Assembly: GCA_023428425.1 (NCBI GenBank)
Contig: JAEYYP010000460.1
Location: 1 to 8,344 of the forward strand
Direction of reading: 5' to 3'
Source: Pseudomonadota bacterium
GTDB taxonomy: Bacteria > Pseudomonadota > Alphaproteobacteria > Rhizobiales > Devosiaceae
DNA length: 8,344 bases
Shown: positions 1 through 6,323 of the stretch, piece after piece
Numbering within the stretch: the first letter of the stretch is position 1
Layout of the letters: every line of letters begins with the position of its first letter
The notes under the pieces: model-generated
Databases searched by the model: none
Told to the model about the DNA's origin: nothing
The model's input: the letters and a program-made list of their open reading frames with translations, nothing else
Position numbers and translations under genes: made by a program

Positions 1-165
1 CAGCCAGGCGTCAAGCCGCGACAGTGAGGCCGAGGAGATCGCGAGAATCGGGCCCTTTCCCTCCCGGTCGTTCTTGGCGCGACGAACGAACAGGTTGGCG
101 TCCCCATTCGGCCGCCGCTCGACGTCCTCGACGCGCAGAGCCACCAGCTCGCTTCGCGGGCGCAG
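1..165 (-). pseudogene. Tyrosine recombinase (phage-type integrase) fragment
   Basis: Read on the minus strand from 165 to 1, the frame is open for 55 codons. It shows the start of a tyrosine recombinase catalytic domain: an R-S-E-L-V-A-L-R-V-E-D segment (box I region, where family members have G-x-R-x-S-E-L), then a K-N-D-R-E-G-K-G-P stretch matching the beta-hairpin with the catalytic lysine, then S-L-S-R-L-D-A-W-L. The family cuts and rejoins DNA at att or res-like sites through a tyrosine nucleophile. Just upstream of R-S-E-L the match stops: a proline sits where the catalytic box I arginine is expected, and plus-strand HipA-like sequence begins. The N-terminal part is therefore missing. 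The rest, with the H-x-x-R box and tyrosine, would lie left of the window, so whether the C-terminus is complete is unknown. Recognition rests on motif pattern only. Confidence 0.6.
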
Positions 166-326
166 GTGAAGTCGCGGGCTGGGTCGCGAAATGGAAGGTC
201 GTTTTCGCCGACTGCGGCGTCACCGAAACCGACATCGACTATCTGGCTGATTTTCTCGATGCTGAACCAATGCTCTATCATCGCAAGGACGCCATTGAGC
301 CAACGTCGAGCGATCACACCTGTTGA
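153..326 (+). pseudogene. Probable HipA-family kinase toxin, C-terminal fragment
   Basis: The plus frame ending with TGA at 324-326 reads E-V-A-G-W-V-A-K-W-K-V-V-F followed by C-G-V-T-E-T-D-I-D-Y-L-A and a short acidic tail. HipA-type serine/threonine kinases commonly end in this style: a W-x-x-x-F segment, then G-V-x-x-x-D-I, then a short tail. HipA toxins phosphorylate glutamyl-tRNA synthetase and are held by a HipB antitoxin. Only about 57 codons remain, with no kinase catalytic loop and no HipB gene nearby. The 5' side abuts the minus-strand recombinase fragment at about 153-165, so this is a rearrangement joint and not a gene start. The family assignment is tentative; the sequence is short and I judge it by pattern only. 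Confidence 0.4.
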
Positions 327-953
327 GTGGTTGACGGGTGGCGGCGGCGCTGGCCGCCGCCGCGGGGCGGCAAGGCCTCAATGCAATTGACCAATGCCGC
401 CGACTGGCAGGTAGAACGCGGAGAGGTTCCGGCGAAACTCCAGCCACTAGCAGGACGCTCCGACTGGCGTCCCGCCCTTGACCGAGCGGCCAAGACCTCA
501 GTCAATTGCGCCCGCGCCGGCGAGACGGCCAGCAGACAGCCGAATGCCGATGCTGGCGCTGGGAGGCATTCTTGGACCAGCCAAGGCCGCCTCCCACATC
601 GTCGATCAAGGGAACGGGGAGTAGAGCGCCCCCCACCGCAGATCTGGTCGATGCAAGCCCGGTGATGAAACTGGTATTGCCTTTCACTGGCTCGGCAGGA
701 TCGCGTTAGTCATGGCAGCTCGGAGACCCTTCACCGTCGATGTGCCACGACCGCGGCCCGCCTCACCGCCAGCCTCCGCTACCTCGTCGGTCACGCAGCA
801 GGCGGCCGCAGAGCGCGCAGAGGCGGCGGACCGCACAGCAGTAGGAGGCGGGTAGACCGGGGTGGCTCCGCCGCCGCCTGTCCATCATTGGGTTCCAAGA
901 GGCGTAATGAGCCGTACGGTCGTCGGACGCCGACTGGCCAGCCGTTCTGCCCA
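327..953. other. Stretch with no supportable gene
   Basis: I read all six frames. The longer open frames here (for example 327-665 plus and 502-687 minus) have no recognisable motif, no ribosome binding site and compositions expected of chance frames in GC-rich DNA. A 47-codon Pro/Ala-rich frame at 712-855 lacks a Shine-Dalgarno sequence. No tRNA, array or clear terminator was seen. It is most likely decayed or intergenic DNA between the HipA-like fragment and the orphan ORF. Confidence 0.5.
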
Positions 954-1184
954 TCACGTCGCCGGTTTGTTCAATCTGGCCGCGACATGGTCCATCAGCC
1001 AACGGGCGGTGTCGTCGGCCGCTGGGGTGCTTTGGTTGTCATAGAGCCGGAAGATGGCGGCCTGCATTGGCGGGTCTTCCTTTGGGAGGCGCACGGAATA
1101 GGGGACCGGGGCAATCACCACGGTCAGCTCGCGGTGCCAATCCTGGGCACCTGCAACAGCGGCCGGCAGGACGACATTTGCCAC
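954..1184 (-). CDS. Orphan hypothetical ORF, 76 codons
   Basis: A minus-strand frame starts with GTG at 1184 and ends with TGA at 954-956. An in-frame TAA lies directly upstream, so it cannot extend further. The middle and end look like real protein: E-L-T-V-V-I-A-P-V-P-Y-S-V-R-L, then Q-A-A-I-F-R-L-Y-D-N-Q, then a likely helix D-T-A-R-W-L-M-D-H-V-A-A-R-L. The third codon position is mostly G or C, as in genuine genes of such genomes. There is no convincing Shine-Dalgarno sequence before the GTG, so it may be the remaining 3' end of a broken longer gene. I do not recognise the family. The opposite-strand frame 888-1292 is less protein-like and is probably its shadow. Confidence 0.35.
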   Translation of the reverse strand: MANVVLPAAVAGAQDWHRELTVVIAPVPYSVRLPKEDPPMQAAIFRLYDNQSTPAADDTARWLMDHVAARLNKPAT

Positions 1185-1225
1185 TTACTCGAAGCCCGGC
1201 CCACCGAGGGCGGGGCCGATGGCCA

Positions 1226-1648
1226 TCTGCCTATGCACAAGCCGGTACGAAGCTGCTGTTCGCCCCTCCCCTCCCCCGTTAGTCCACGGTAAATTACCTT
1301 GAAAAGCCAGTGTTTATTGGGAAGCCAAGCGTATTTTATGCAGAATCTGAGAGCGAAAAGGGGTGCTGAAACAGGCGACTCCGATCACGAAAGGCCCTGT
1401 AGACCTCATTTTCCGCAGAATGCCTCTGAAAGTGAAAACAACCCCGCAAGGCTCCTGCCGGCCACCATGGGGCCCGAGTAACGCAAATCTCGAACCTTGC
1501 AACGCGCGGCTAGAAGTAGGTGGCGGAAATCCTGAACTTGGTGACGACTCTCCATAACCTGCGGACAGGTTGCCGGCAGGTTGCGGGCGGGTTGCCGGCA
1601 GCTTTCCGCCGCGAATTCGTGCTCCCAATAGGGCTATCGGACCTGCTG
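1226..1648 (+). repeat. 400-bp imperfect direct repeat, copy A
   Basis: This segment aligns with 5162-5562 in the same orientation. Both copies begin with TCTGCCTATGC, share CCGTTAGTCCACGGTAAA and ATTTTATGCAGAATCTGA, and end near TATCGGACCT. The best-kept core, 1470-1561, is 92 bp long and differs from copy B (5395-5486) at three bases (1519, 1523, 1548). The part from about 1335 to 1470 is more divergent but has the same length in both copies. Copy A is 22 bp longer overall, partly through one extra 11-bp unit at 1566-1598. It lies directly upstream of an IS256 transposase fragment. It has no conserved coding frame I can defend and may be a non-autonomous mobile element, an IS end region or an old duplication. 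Confidence 0.85.
1566..1598 (+). repeat. Tandem 11-bp repeats in copy A (three units)
   Basis: Three consecutive 11-bp units, CAGGTTGCCGG, CAGGTTGCGGG and CGGGTTGCCGG, follow an inverted pair AACCTG-n4-CAGGTT at 1556-1571. Copy B has only two such units at 5491-5512, so unit number varies between the copies. Confidence 0.8.
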
Positions 1649-1678
1649 GAGCGTGTCGGGGCGCTGGGCAAATGGGCA

Positions 1679-2164
1679 AATGAGGGCATCAAGGCTGCCG
1701 TCACCAAGGTGCTGTGCGCCACCTGGCAGCGGTGCCGGGTGCACTTCATGCGCAACGTGCTGGCCCATGCCGGCAAGAGCGGGCGGCGGGTCGCCAGTGC
1801 CTTCATCGCTACGGCCTTCGCGCAGGAGACCGCGGAGGCGGCCAGCGGCCAATGGCGGGCCGTTGCCGACCAGATCCGCCCCAAGGTGCCCAAGCTCGCC
1901 GCCATCATGGACGAGGCCGAGACCGACGTGCTGGCCTACATGACCTTCGCCAGGGAGCATCGGGTCCAGCTCCACTCCACCAACCCGATCGAGCGCGTCA
2001 ACCGCGAGATCAAGCGGCGATCCGAGGTCGTCGGCATCTTCCCCAACGACGACGCCGTCATCCGCCTGGTCGGCGCCATCCTGCTCGAACAGAACGATGA
2101 GTGGGCCGTCCAGAGGTCGCGATACATGACACTGGAATCAGTCGCCCAGTTGCGCGATGATCCA
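1679..2164 (+). pseudogene. IS256-family (Mutator) transposase, C-terminal fragment 1
   Basis: From about E-G-I-K-A-A-V-T-K-V-L onward this is the C-terminal part of an IS256-type DDE transposase. Diagnostic pieces are T-W-Q-R-C-R-V-H-F-M-R-N, H-A-G-K-S-G-R-R, R-P-K-V-P-K-L, the N-P-I-E-R-V-N-R-E-I-K-R-R segment with the catalytic glutamate, V-G-I-F-P-N-D-D-A, and A-I-L-L-E-Q-N-D-E-W-A. Full proteins are about 400 residues; only about 160 remain. The second catalytic aspartate, normally just before the H-E-G-I/L-K-A-A motif, is absent, so the fragment is inactive. The open frame runs in from repeat copy A at 1520, giving a chimeric 251-codon ORF that I do not regard as a gene. The match ends at D-D-P (2162-2164), exactly where the GNAT toxin sequence on the other strand breaks off. 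Confidence 0.85.
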
Positions 2165-2408
2165 TGGGCATCGGGTCCGGCATGTTCCGGCGAATCCCGC
2201 CCGGCGCTTCGCTGGCACCGAGCGCGCCTGAGGCGAGGCAGTAATAACCGATCACCGTCCGCCCGTCGCAAATGACATAGGTGCGCGACGCGCCGCTGAC
2301 CTGATTGGCGCGCGCTTGGCGGCGCAGCCATTCATCGAGCACATCGTGGCCGCTGTCGAACCGAGACAGGTTGTGCGCTTCATCGAGAAGCGCCGGCACC
2401 GCGGTCAT
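2163..2408 (-). pseudogene. GNAT-family acetyltransferase toxin (TacT/AtaT type), truncated
   Basis: The frame starts at ATG 2408, which overlaps the antitoxin stop as ATGA, the usual coupling in these pairs. The first 82 residues fit a TacT/AtaT-like toxin: P-A-L-L-D-E-A-H, then F-D-S-G-H-D-V-L-D-E-W-L-R, then A-S-R-T-Y-V-I, I-G-Y-Y-C-L-A-S-G and R-R-N-M-P-D-P-M-P-M. Family members acetylate charged tRNAs and block translation; they are about 160-170 residues. After N-M-P-D-P-M-P-M (2165-2163) the match ends and sequence antisense to IS256 fragment 1 follows. The acetyl-CoA pocket (R/Q-x-x-G-x-G/A) and catalytic tyrosine are therefore gone and the toxin should be dead. Reading continues to 2058 only as antisense of the transposase fragment. 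Confidence 0.8.
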
Positions 2409-2687
2409 TTCGGCCGCCAAGGCGCGCGCGCGTTCATCAGTCGTTCGAAGCCTTCGCCGGCGGTTGGTCAGCACGGCTAGAAAATGCCGATAGGTTTCGG
2501 GATCGACCGTCACGAGAGTCTGGTCGAGCAAAGTATCCTCTGCGGCCCGGACGGACGCGTCGATTATGAAGTCCGCGCGGGACTTTCCGCGCGCTTTCGC
2601 GGCGCGGTCGATCAAGATGCACGCCTCATCGCGAATGCGCAGGTTGACAGCACGGGCATGGGGGTCGGGGACGGTCTTTGCAGTCAT
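2405..2687 (-). pseudogene. RHH (DUF1778, TacA/AtaR-like) antitoxin, frame-broken
   Basis: The natural start is ATG 2687, with a weak GGGA upstream. Residues 12-52 hold the ribbon-helix-helix: A-V-N-L-R-I-R-D-E-A, D-R-A-A-K-A-R-G-K-S-R-A-D-F-I, then a C-terminal toxin-binding region with P-E-T-Y-R-H-F-L-A-V-L. After that the expected L-D-Q-P-P-A and E-G-F-E-R-L-M-N-A-R-A-P-W-R-P-K lie in two other frames, needing one missing base near 2468 and another near 2456. In the restored frame the gene ends at TGA 2407-2405, overlapping the toxin ATG. As sequenced, the two losses put the antitoxin N-terminus in frame with the toxin, producing one 224-codon ORF from 2732. Each missing base would be one G of a GG pair, so sequencing error cannot be excluded. 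Such antitoxins bind their own promoter and neutralise the GNAT partner. Confidence 0.8.
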
Positions 2688-2725
2688 CGTTCTATTCCCA
2701 TTCAGAAGCCATGATAGCGCGGTCT

Positions 2726-2742
2726 GATACATAAGGTGTATC
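2726..2742 (-). promoter_or_regulatory. Candidate operator: perfect inverted repeat before the RHH-GNAT pair
   Basis: GATACA, a five-base spacer and TGTATC form a perfect inverted repeat, 38 bp upstream of the antitoxin ATG at 2687. Dimeric RHH antitoxins of this class bind short palindromes at their own promoter. I could not settle on -35 and -10 boxes, so the regulatory role is inferred from symmetry and position. Confidence 0.4.
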
Positions 2743-2837
2743 TGTTCTGGCGTCCTTCAATGGGACCGGAAGAGGCCCGACCAACTCGCTGCCGTACCGG
2801 GGGCCTGCCGGGTCGGATCAGCGGGATGGGGTCGGGC

Positions 2838-3424
2838 GCGGTTCTTGACGCGCAGCTGTCGTTGCCGGTCATCGACGATGTCGCAGTGGTGGGTGAGCAG
2901 ATCGAGGAGCGCTGTGGTCGTTCTTGCATCGCCGAAGACGCGGGCCACTCGTCGAAGGGCAGGTTGGTGCTGACGATGGCCGAGGTCTGCTCGCAAAAGC
3001 GGCTGATCAGTTGGAGGAGCAGTTGGCCATCGGACTGGCCGAAGGGCAGATAGCCGAGTTCATCGAGCAGGAAGGAGCCAGTGCGCGAGAGGTAGTCGGT
3101 CATGCGTCCCTGGCGGCCCGCGCGGGTCTCGGCCTCGAGCTTGTTGACCAGGTCGACGACGTTGAAGAAGCGACCGCGGGCACCAATGGCGCTGGCGAGG
3201 TGGGTCTTGCCGGTGCCGCCGATCAGCACCACGTTGCGCTCGTGGGCGAGGAAGTTGCCGGCGGCGAGGTCCTTGACCAGCGTCTCGTTGATCCCACTCC
3301 CGGTGAAGTCGAAGTCCTCGATGTCCTTGGCCAGTGGCAGCTTGGCGATCGTCATCTGATACTTGATGGAACGGGCCTGCTTCTCGGCGATCTGGGCGGC
3401 CAGCAGATCACCGACGATACACCG
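2838..3424 (-). pseudogene. istB: IS21-family helper ATPase IstB, multiply damaged
   Basis: The minus frame reads R-C-I-V-G-D-L-L-A-A-Q-I-A-E-K-Q, then I-N-E-T-L-V-K-D-L-A, a Walker A region, G-R-F-F-N-V-V-D-L-V-N, Walker B as F-L-L-D-E-L-G-Y-L-P-F (near 3064) and I-V-S-T-N-L-P-F-D-E-W-P. IstB is the AAA+ helper that activates the IstA transposase. Damage: the N-terminus is missing; Walker A at 3220-3203 is G-G-T-G-K-T, two residues shorter than the usual G-G-T-G-T-G-K-T; about seven residues are missing near 3185; a frameshift near 2942 moves F-G-D-A-R-T-T-T-A-L-L-D-L-L-T-H-H-C-D-I-V into another frame; further shifts near 2872 and 2845 scramble the T-G-N-D-S-W-R-F-K-N-R ending. It cannot encode a working ATPase. 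Confidence 0.88.
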
Positions 3425-3880
3425 CCGTGAGGATCGTGACCATCTGCCGGTTGCCGTCCTCGAGGCCGGTGAGCCTGCGTCTGACCTTGTCGATGCCGGC
3501 AGGCAGCACCCAGTCCTTGAACGGAACGCCATTGCGCAGGGCACCCGGCTTGCGGGCGAGCACCGGCACATAGTGCCAGGGATGGAAGATCGTCTGGTCG
3601 CGGCCGAAGCACCGGGGATGCTCACCGACCATCCTGCCGTCCTGGCGCAGTTCGATCCGGTCGGCATACGCCCGGACCTCGACAGGCCGGCCGACGGCGC
3701 TCGCCAGGACCGAGTATCGGTTGTTGTCGAAGCGCACCAGGCAGGTCTTGGCGACCGAGGCAGTCACCGCATGGAAGCCGTCGAAGCGACCGGCATAGGG
3801 AACCAGGCTTGGCCGCTCGGTCTCGAACGCCTCCCAGATGGTCTGGTCGCGGAACTCGGGATCCCGGTGCGTCTTGGCAG
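3420..3880 (-). pseudogene. istA: IS21-family transposase IstA, C-terminal fragment
   Basis: The frame shows the C-terminal domain typical of IstA: R-D-P-E-F-R-D-Q-T-I-W-E-A-F-E, A-G-R-F-D-G-F-H-A-V, K-T-C-L-V-R-F-D-N-N-R-Y-S-V, A-V-G-R-P-V-E-V-R-A-Y-A-D-R-I, W-H-Y-V-P-V-L-A-R-K-P-G-A-L-R-N-G and F-K-D-W-V-L-P-A. IstA is the DDE transposase of IS21 elements, usually about 500 residues. Here the helix-turn-helix and catalytic core are missing at the 5' side. At the 3' side V-T-I-L-T-A-V is followed directly by the IstB sequence R-R-C-I-V-G-D, so the end of istA, the junction and the start of istB have been deleted. The open frame continues upstream to 4103, but that part does not look like IstA. 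Confidence 0.88.
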
Positions 3881-4498
3881 CCCGCACAGAAACTGGGATA
3901 CGCCCAGTCTTCTCCATGGATAAATGGAGCCCAATGAAGGACGGAACGGATGTCATCGTTTTCGGCGATGACCGTACAGTCCACTCGGGCAGGATCTGGC
4001 GGGCTTCAGCATTGTCACTGGTCTGGCCACCACCCTCAATGAGAAGCGACGGGCCTCTTGGTCTACGTGTTCTGTTAGCGCCAACGGATACGAAGTTGAC
4101 CAAGCAGACATGACAACCAGTCTGGCGCCGACACCCCCGGCGCCGGCCGGTCTTGAACGCTGCTCAACAAGCCAATCACCCCGCTGACGGACGGCCCCGC
4201 GAGGTATTTCGGCGGATAGTCCTGCATGGACGTGTTGCGCGCCACACTGGACTCTCGAAGCCCACAATGTCCGCGGCCAACCTTGATCTCGGCAACATTG
4301 CTTGGCGGCAGCGTTTGGAACCACCCAAGGTGCCAGTGGCCGCAAGGCCACTCTCGGGGGCTGGGACAGGCTTTGTCACTGGCGTGGACGCAGTAGGGGC
4401 GGAGACTGCCCGGCTGGCGATGATGAGTTGGGGGCAGGGTCGAAAGGATGGAAGTGACGAGGGCGGGTACGCGGACGACGCCGAGGTTGTGGGTGTGG
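3881..4498. other. Unassigned stretch, no supportable gene
   Basis: Long frames exist on both strands (4153-4575 plus; 4075-4542 and 3953-4351 minus) but they overlap, are rich in Cys, Trp and His or Arg, Pro and Ala, and contain no motif I recognise. Because the ABC ATPase remnant begins at about 4499, part of this stretch may be its eroded 5' region, but I could not align it. No RNA gene or array was seen. Confidence 0.45.
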
Positions 4499-4829
4499 GC
4501 AACACTTGCCTTCAAGACGGTGGTGATGAATGGCGGGCGCATCCAGCAGGCCCACCGGCTTCGGACGCTTTATGACGATCCGACGACCATTTTGTGGCCG
4601 GCTTCCTCGGTTCTCCGACGATGCACCTTCTGCCGGCCCGACGGGCTGCAATGGATGACAGCTCCGCAGAAGTCAGAAGGCTGGAGAAGACATGGACTGC
4701 ACGATGCCCATCGGCAACTTGGGTGGTAGCACCACAGCAGCAACTCTCGCCATCCCTCCCGAGCACCTCAGCATCGTCGCCAATGGAGGAACTGGGAGGT
4801 AGAGCTTCGTGCACCTGAGGGTCGTCACT
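4499..4829 (+). pseudogene. UgpC/MalK-type ABC transporter ATPase remnant, three frames
   Basis: Consecutive pieces of the region after the H-loop of a sugar-type importer ATPase occur in order but in different frames. Piece 1 (4499-4591): T-V-V-M-N-G-G-R-I-Q-Q, then L-Y-D-D-P-T-T. Piece 2 (4591-4644): F-V-A-G-F-L-G-S-P-T-M-H-L-L-P-A. Piece 3 (4692-4829): L-A-I-P-P-E-H-L-S-I-V-A, then F-V-H-L-R-V after a TAG at 4800-4802. In intact proteins these read as V-V-M-N-x-G-R-I-Q-Q-x-G, L-Y-D-x-P, F-V-A-x-F-I/L-G-S-P-x-M-N, and I-R-P-E-H-L in the TOBE domain. Order and spacing match the family, so chance is unlikely. Walker A, signature and Walker B are not found upstream. No permease or binding-protein gene was recognised. 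The remnant cannot be translated as one product. Confidence 0.6.
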
Positions 4830-5161
4830 AGAAAGGCGGCCGGATGCTCGCAAAACTGGCCAACCTCGATCAGCGAGGCGCGGGAGCAAGCCATGTCGTG
4901 GCGGGGGGCAGCGTTATCGTCGGACGGCCTATGCTCTGGCAGGTCTTCGTCGCCGGACTCGGCGAGATCGCAGCCCCACCTAACCCCGCGCCTGTTTGCC
5001 GGCAAGCCCGTGGAGGCGCATGCGAATTGACACGGCCGCTCTGAGCGCCGAAGAGCCGCAGTGCGAGCGTCTCCACGTGGCCCTCCTCCCCAAGTGCCGC
5101 CAAGATACAGGCGACAGGTTCATTCGAGTTCGCATCCGGGCCGGGTAAGGGCATCGGAAAG
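4830..5161. other. Stretch between ABC remnant and repeat B, no confident gene
   Basis: Open frames run on both strands (4844-5044 plus, 4870-5154 minus). None has a convincing ribosome binding site or known motif. The 5' part may be the eroded tail of the ABC ATPase TOBE region. Confidence 0.4.
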
Positions 5162-5562
5162 TCTGCCTATGCGCTAGCCGGTACCGCAGCTGCCATCCGA
5201 CCCGTTAGTCCACGGTAAAATGCCTTACAAGGCTAGTGTTTCTAGGAGTTGTGCGCCATTTTATGCAGAATCTGACAGCGAAAAAGGGTGCTGAAACGGG
5301 CGATTTCGATCGCGAAAGGCCCTCCGAACCTCACTTCCTGCAAAATACCTCTGCAAGAGAAAGCGGCCTGCTGAGGGCTCATGCCCCCAACCAAGGGCCC
5401 GAGTAACGCAAATCTCGAACCTTGCAACGCGCGGCTAGAAGTAAGTGACGGAAATCCTGAACTTGGTGACGAATCTCCATAACCTGCCGGCAGGTTGCGG
5501 GCAGGTTGCCGGCAGGTTTCTGCCGCGAATTCCCGCTCGAAATGGGGATATCGGACCTCCTG
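5162..5562 (+). repeat. 400-bp imperfect direct repeat, copy B
   Basis: Second copy of the element at 1226-1648, same orientation, 3.9 kb downstream. The 92-bp core here is 5395-5486. Copy B has one fewer 11-bp unit. It lies just upstream of an IS3-family remnant, whereas copy A lies just upstream of an IS256 remnant, so both copies border insertion-sequence debris on the same side. A minus-strand frame stays open through most of both copies and stops at a similar place, but the base differences show no third-position bias, so I do not call a gene. Confidence 0.85.
5481..5512 (+). repeat. 16-bp perfect palindrome plus 11-bp repeats in copy B
   Basis: Bases 5481-5496, AACCTGCCGGCAGGTT, equal their own reverse complement. 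They run into two 11-bp units, CAGGTTGCGGG (5491-5501) and CAGGTTGCCGG (5502-5512), followed by a partial CAGGTTT. The site could form a hairpin or bind a dimeric protein; neither is shown by the sequence alone. Confidence 0.8.
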
Positions 5563-5671
5563 AAGGGCGGTGGCGCTGGCGATGCAGGGGCGCGCGTTCA
5601 TCTGGGCCCGACAAACACCAATCTGACCTTGAAATGGTGCGGCCAACCGCGCATCGCCATTTCCGTCTCGC

Positions 5672-6070
5672 TCGCGCCGATCCATCGATGTGCGGCTAAC
5701 CCTGGCAGCACTGCAGTCCGCCGTAGAGAAGAGGAAACCGCCTCCCGGCTGCGTTCATCACACCGACAGAGGCTCGCAATATGCAGCCGGGCGACATCGG
5801 CAGGTGCTGATGGACCACGGCCTCGTCGGCTCGATGGGGCGTAGAGGCAATCCCTACGACAATGCAAAGGCAGAGAGCTTCATGAAGACGCTGAAGGTCG
5901 AAGCCGTCTACCCGATGGCCTACGAGTCCTTTGCGGATGTGGCAGCCGATCTTCCGCGCTTCATCGATCAGGTCTACAACGAGCGCCGGCTGCACCTAGC
6001 ACTCGGATATCTGAGCCCGCAGCAGTTCGAGGATCAACACACCCGGCACACGGTCAAATCTGCCGCCTGA
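5672..6070 (+). pseudogene. IS3-family transposase OrfB, C-terminal half
   Basis: The integrase core begins at R-S-I-D-V-R-L-T-L-A-A-L (about 5672) and runs to TGA 6068-6070. Visible motifs are H-H-T-D-R-G-S-Q-Y with the second catalytic aspartate, G-N-P-Y-D-N-A-K-A-E-S-F with the catalytic glutamate 36 residues later (35 between, the DD(35)E spacing of IS3), then Y-N-E-R-R-L-H-L-A-L-G-Y-L-S-P. The first catalytic aspartate and all of orfA are absent. Upstream, 5563-5671 does not continue the match and links to repeat copy B. The GTG at 5690 lies inside the conserved core, so it is not the original start. The 3' end is intact and followed by a probable element end. Confidence 0.88.
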
Positions 6071-6098
6071 TCCCGTCGCCTTCGAGGGGCGCACTCCA

Positions 6099-6129
6099 AT
6101 AGGGGGTCAATCTTCAACGCCGTTTGACA
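6099..6129 (+). repeat. Probable right end of the IS3 element
   Basis: About 30 bp after the orfB stop is AGGGGGTCAATCTTCAACGC followed by CGTTTGACA. IS3-family right ends commonly carry a GGGGTCAA block and finish in CA. No matching left end survives in the window, so the exact boundary (CA at 6128-6129) is inferred. Confidence 0.45.
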
Positions 6130-6323
6130 GCGGGAGGCACCGGTTGCGACGGATCGTCTGCGAGTCGACCATGGTGCACACCACCCGGCCGGGACATCGG
6201 GGGGGAGCGCGCAGATACCTGACGAGCGACGACTTCCAGCCCTATCAGCCCCAGGAGGGGCGCTACGTAACTGCTTGGCTGGTCCCCTGGCCTGAGGCTT
6301 GTAGCAACTGGGGCGATCATGCC
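6130..6323. other. Short spacer between IS3 end and PIN gene, nothing recognised
   Basis: No gene, clear terminator or repeat was found here. A plus-strand frame, 6144-6632, is mostly antisense to the PIN toxin gene. The stop codon of the toxin gene is at 6326-6324, with no strong hairpin and T-run behind it. Confidence 0.4.

Noticed and set aside
712..855. 47-codon Pro/Ala-rich plus-strand ORF
   Set aside because: There is no Shine-Dalgarno sequence, no motif and low-complexity composition, as expected by chance in GC-rich DNA.
1566..1598. CRISPR-like array
   Set aside because: The 11-bp units are directly adjacent with no spacers, and no cas gene is present.
1314..1679. Minus-strand ORF shared by both repeat copies (also 5242-5685), considered as a conserved gene
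   Set aside because: The frame is open in both copies and stops at a similar place, but base differences fall equally on all codon positions and there is no start signal.
1520..2275. A 251-codon plus-strand ORF as one intact gene
   Set aside because: Its first part is repeat copy A, the middle is a truncated IS256 transposase, and the last 37 codons are antisense to the GNAT toxin. It is a chance fusion.
2702..3667. A 321-codon minus-strand ORF as one intact gene
   Set aside because: The first 80 codons are an out-of-frame shadow of istA, and the end is frameshifted istB. Only the middle is IstB.
4153..4575. 140-codon plus-strand ORF
   Set aside because: No recognisable domain. Its 3' part overlaps ABC ATPase pieces that lie in other frames, and the opposite strand is equally open.
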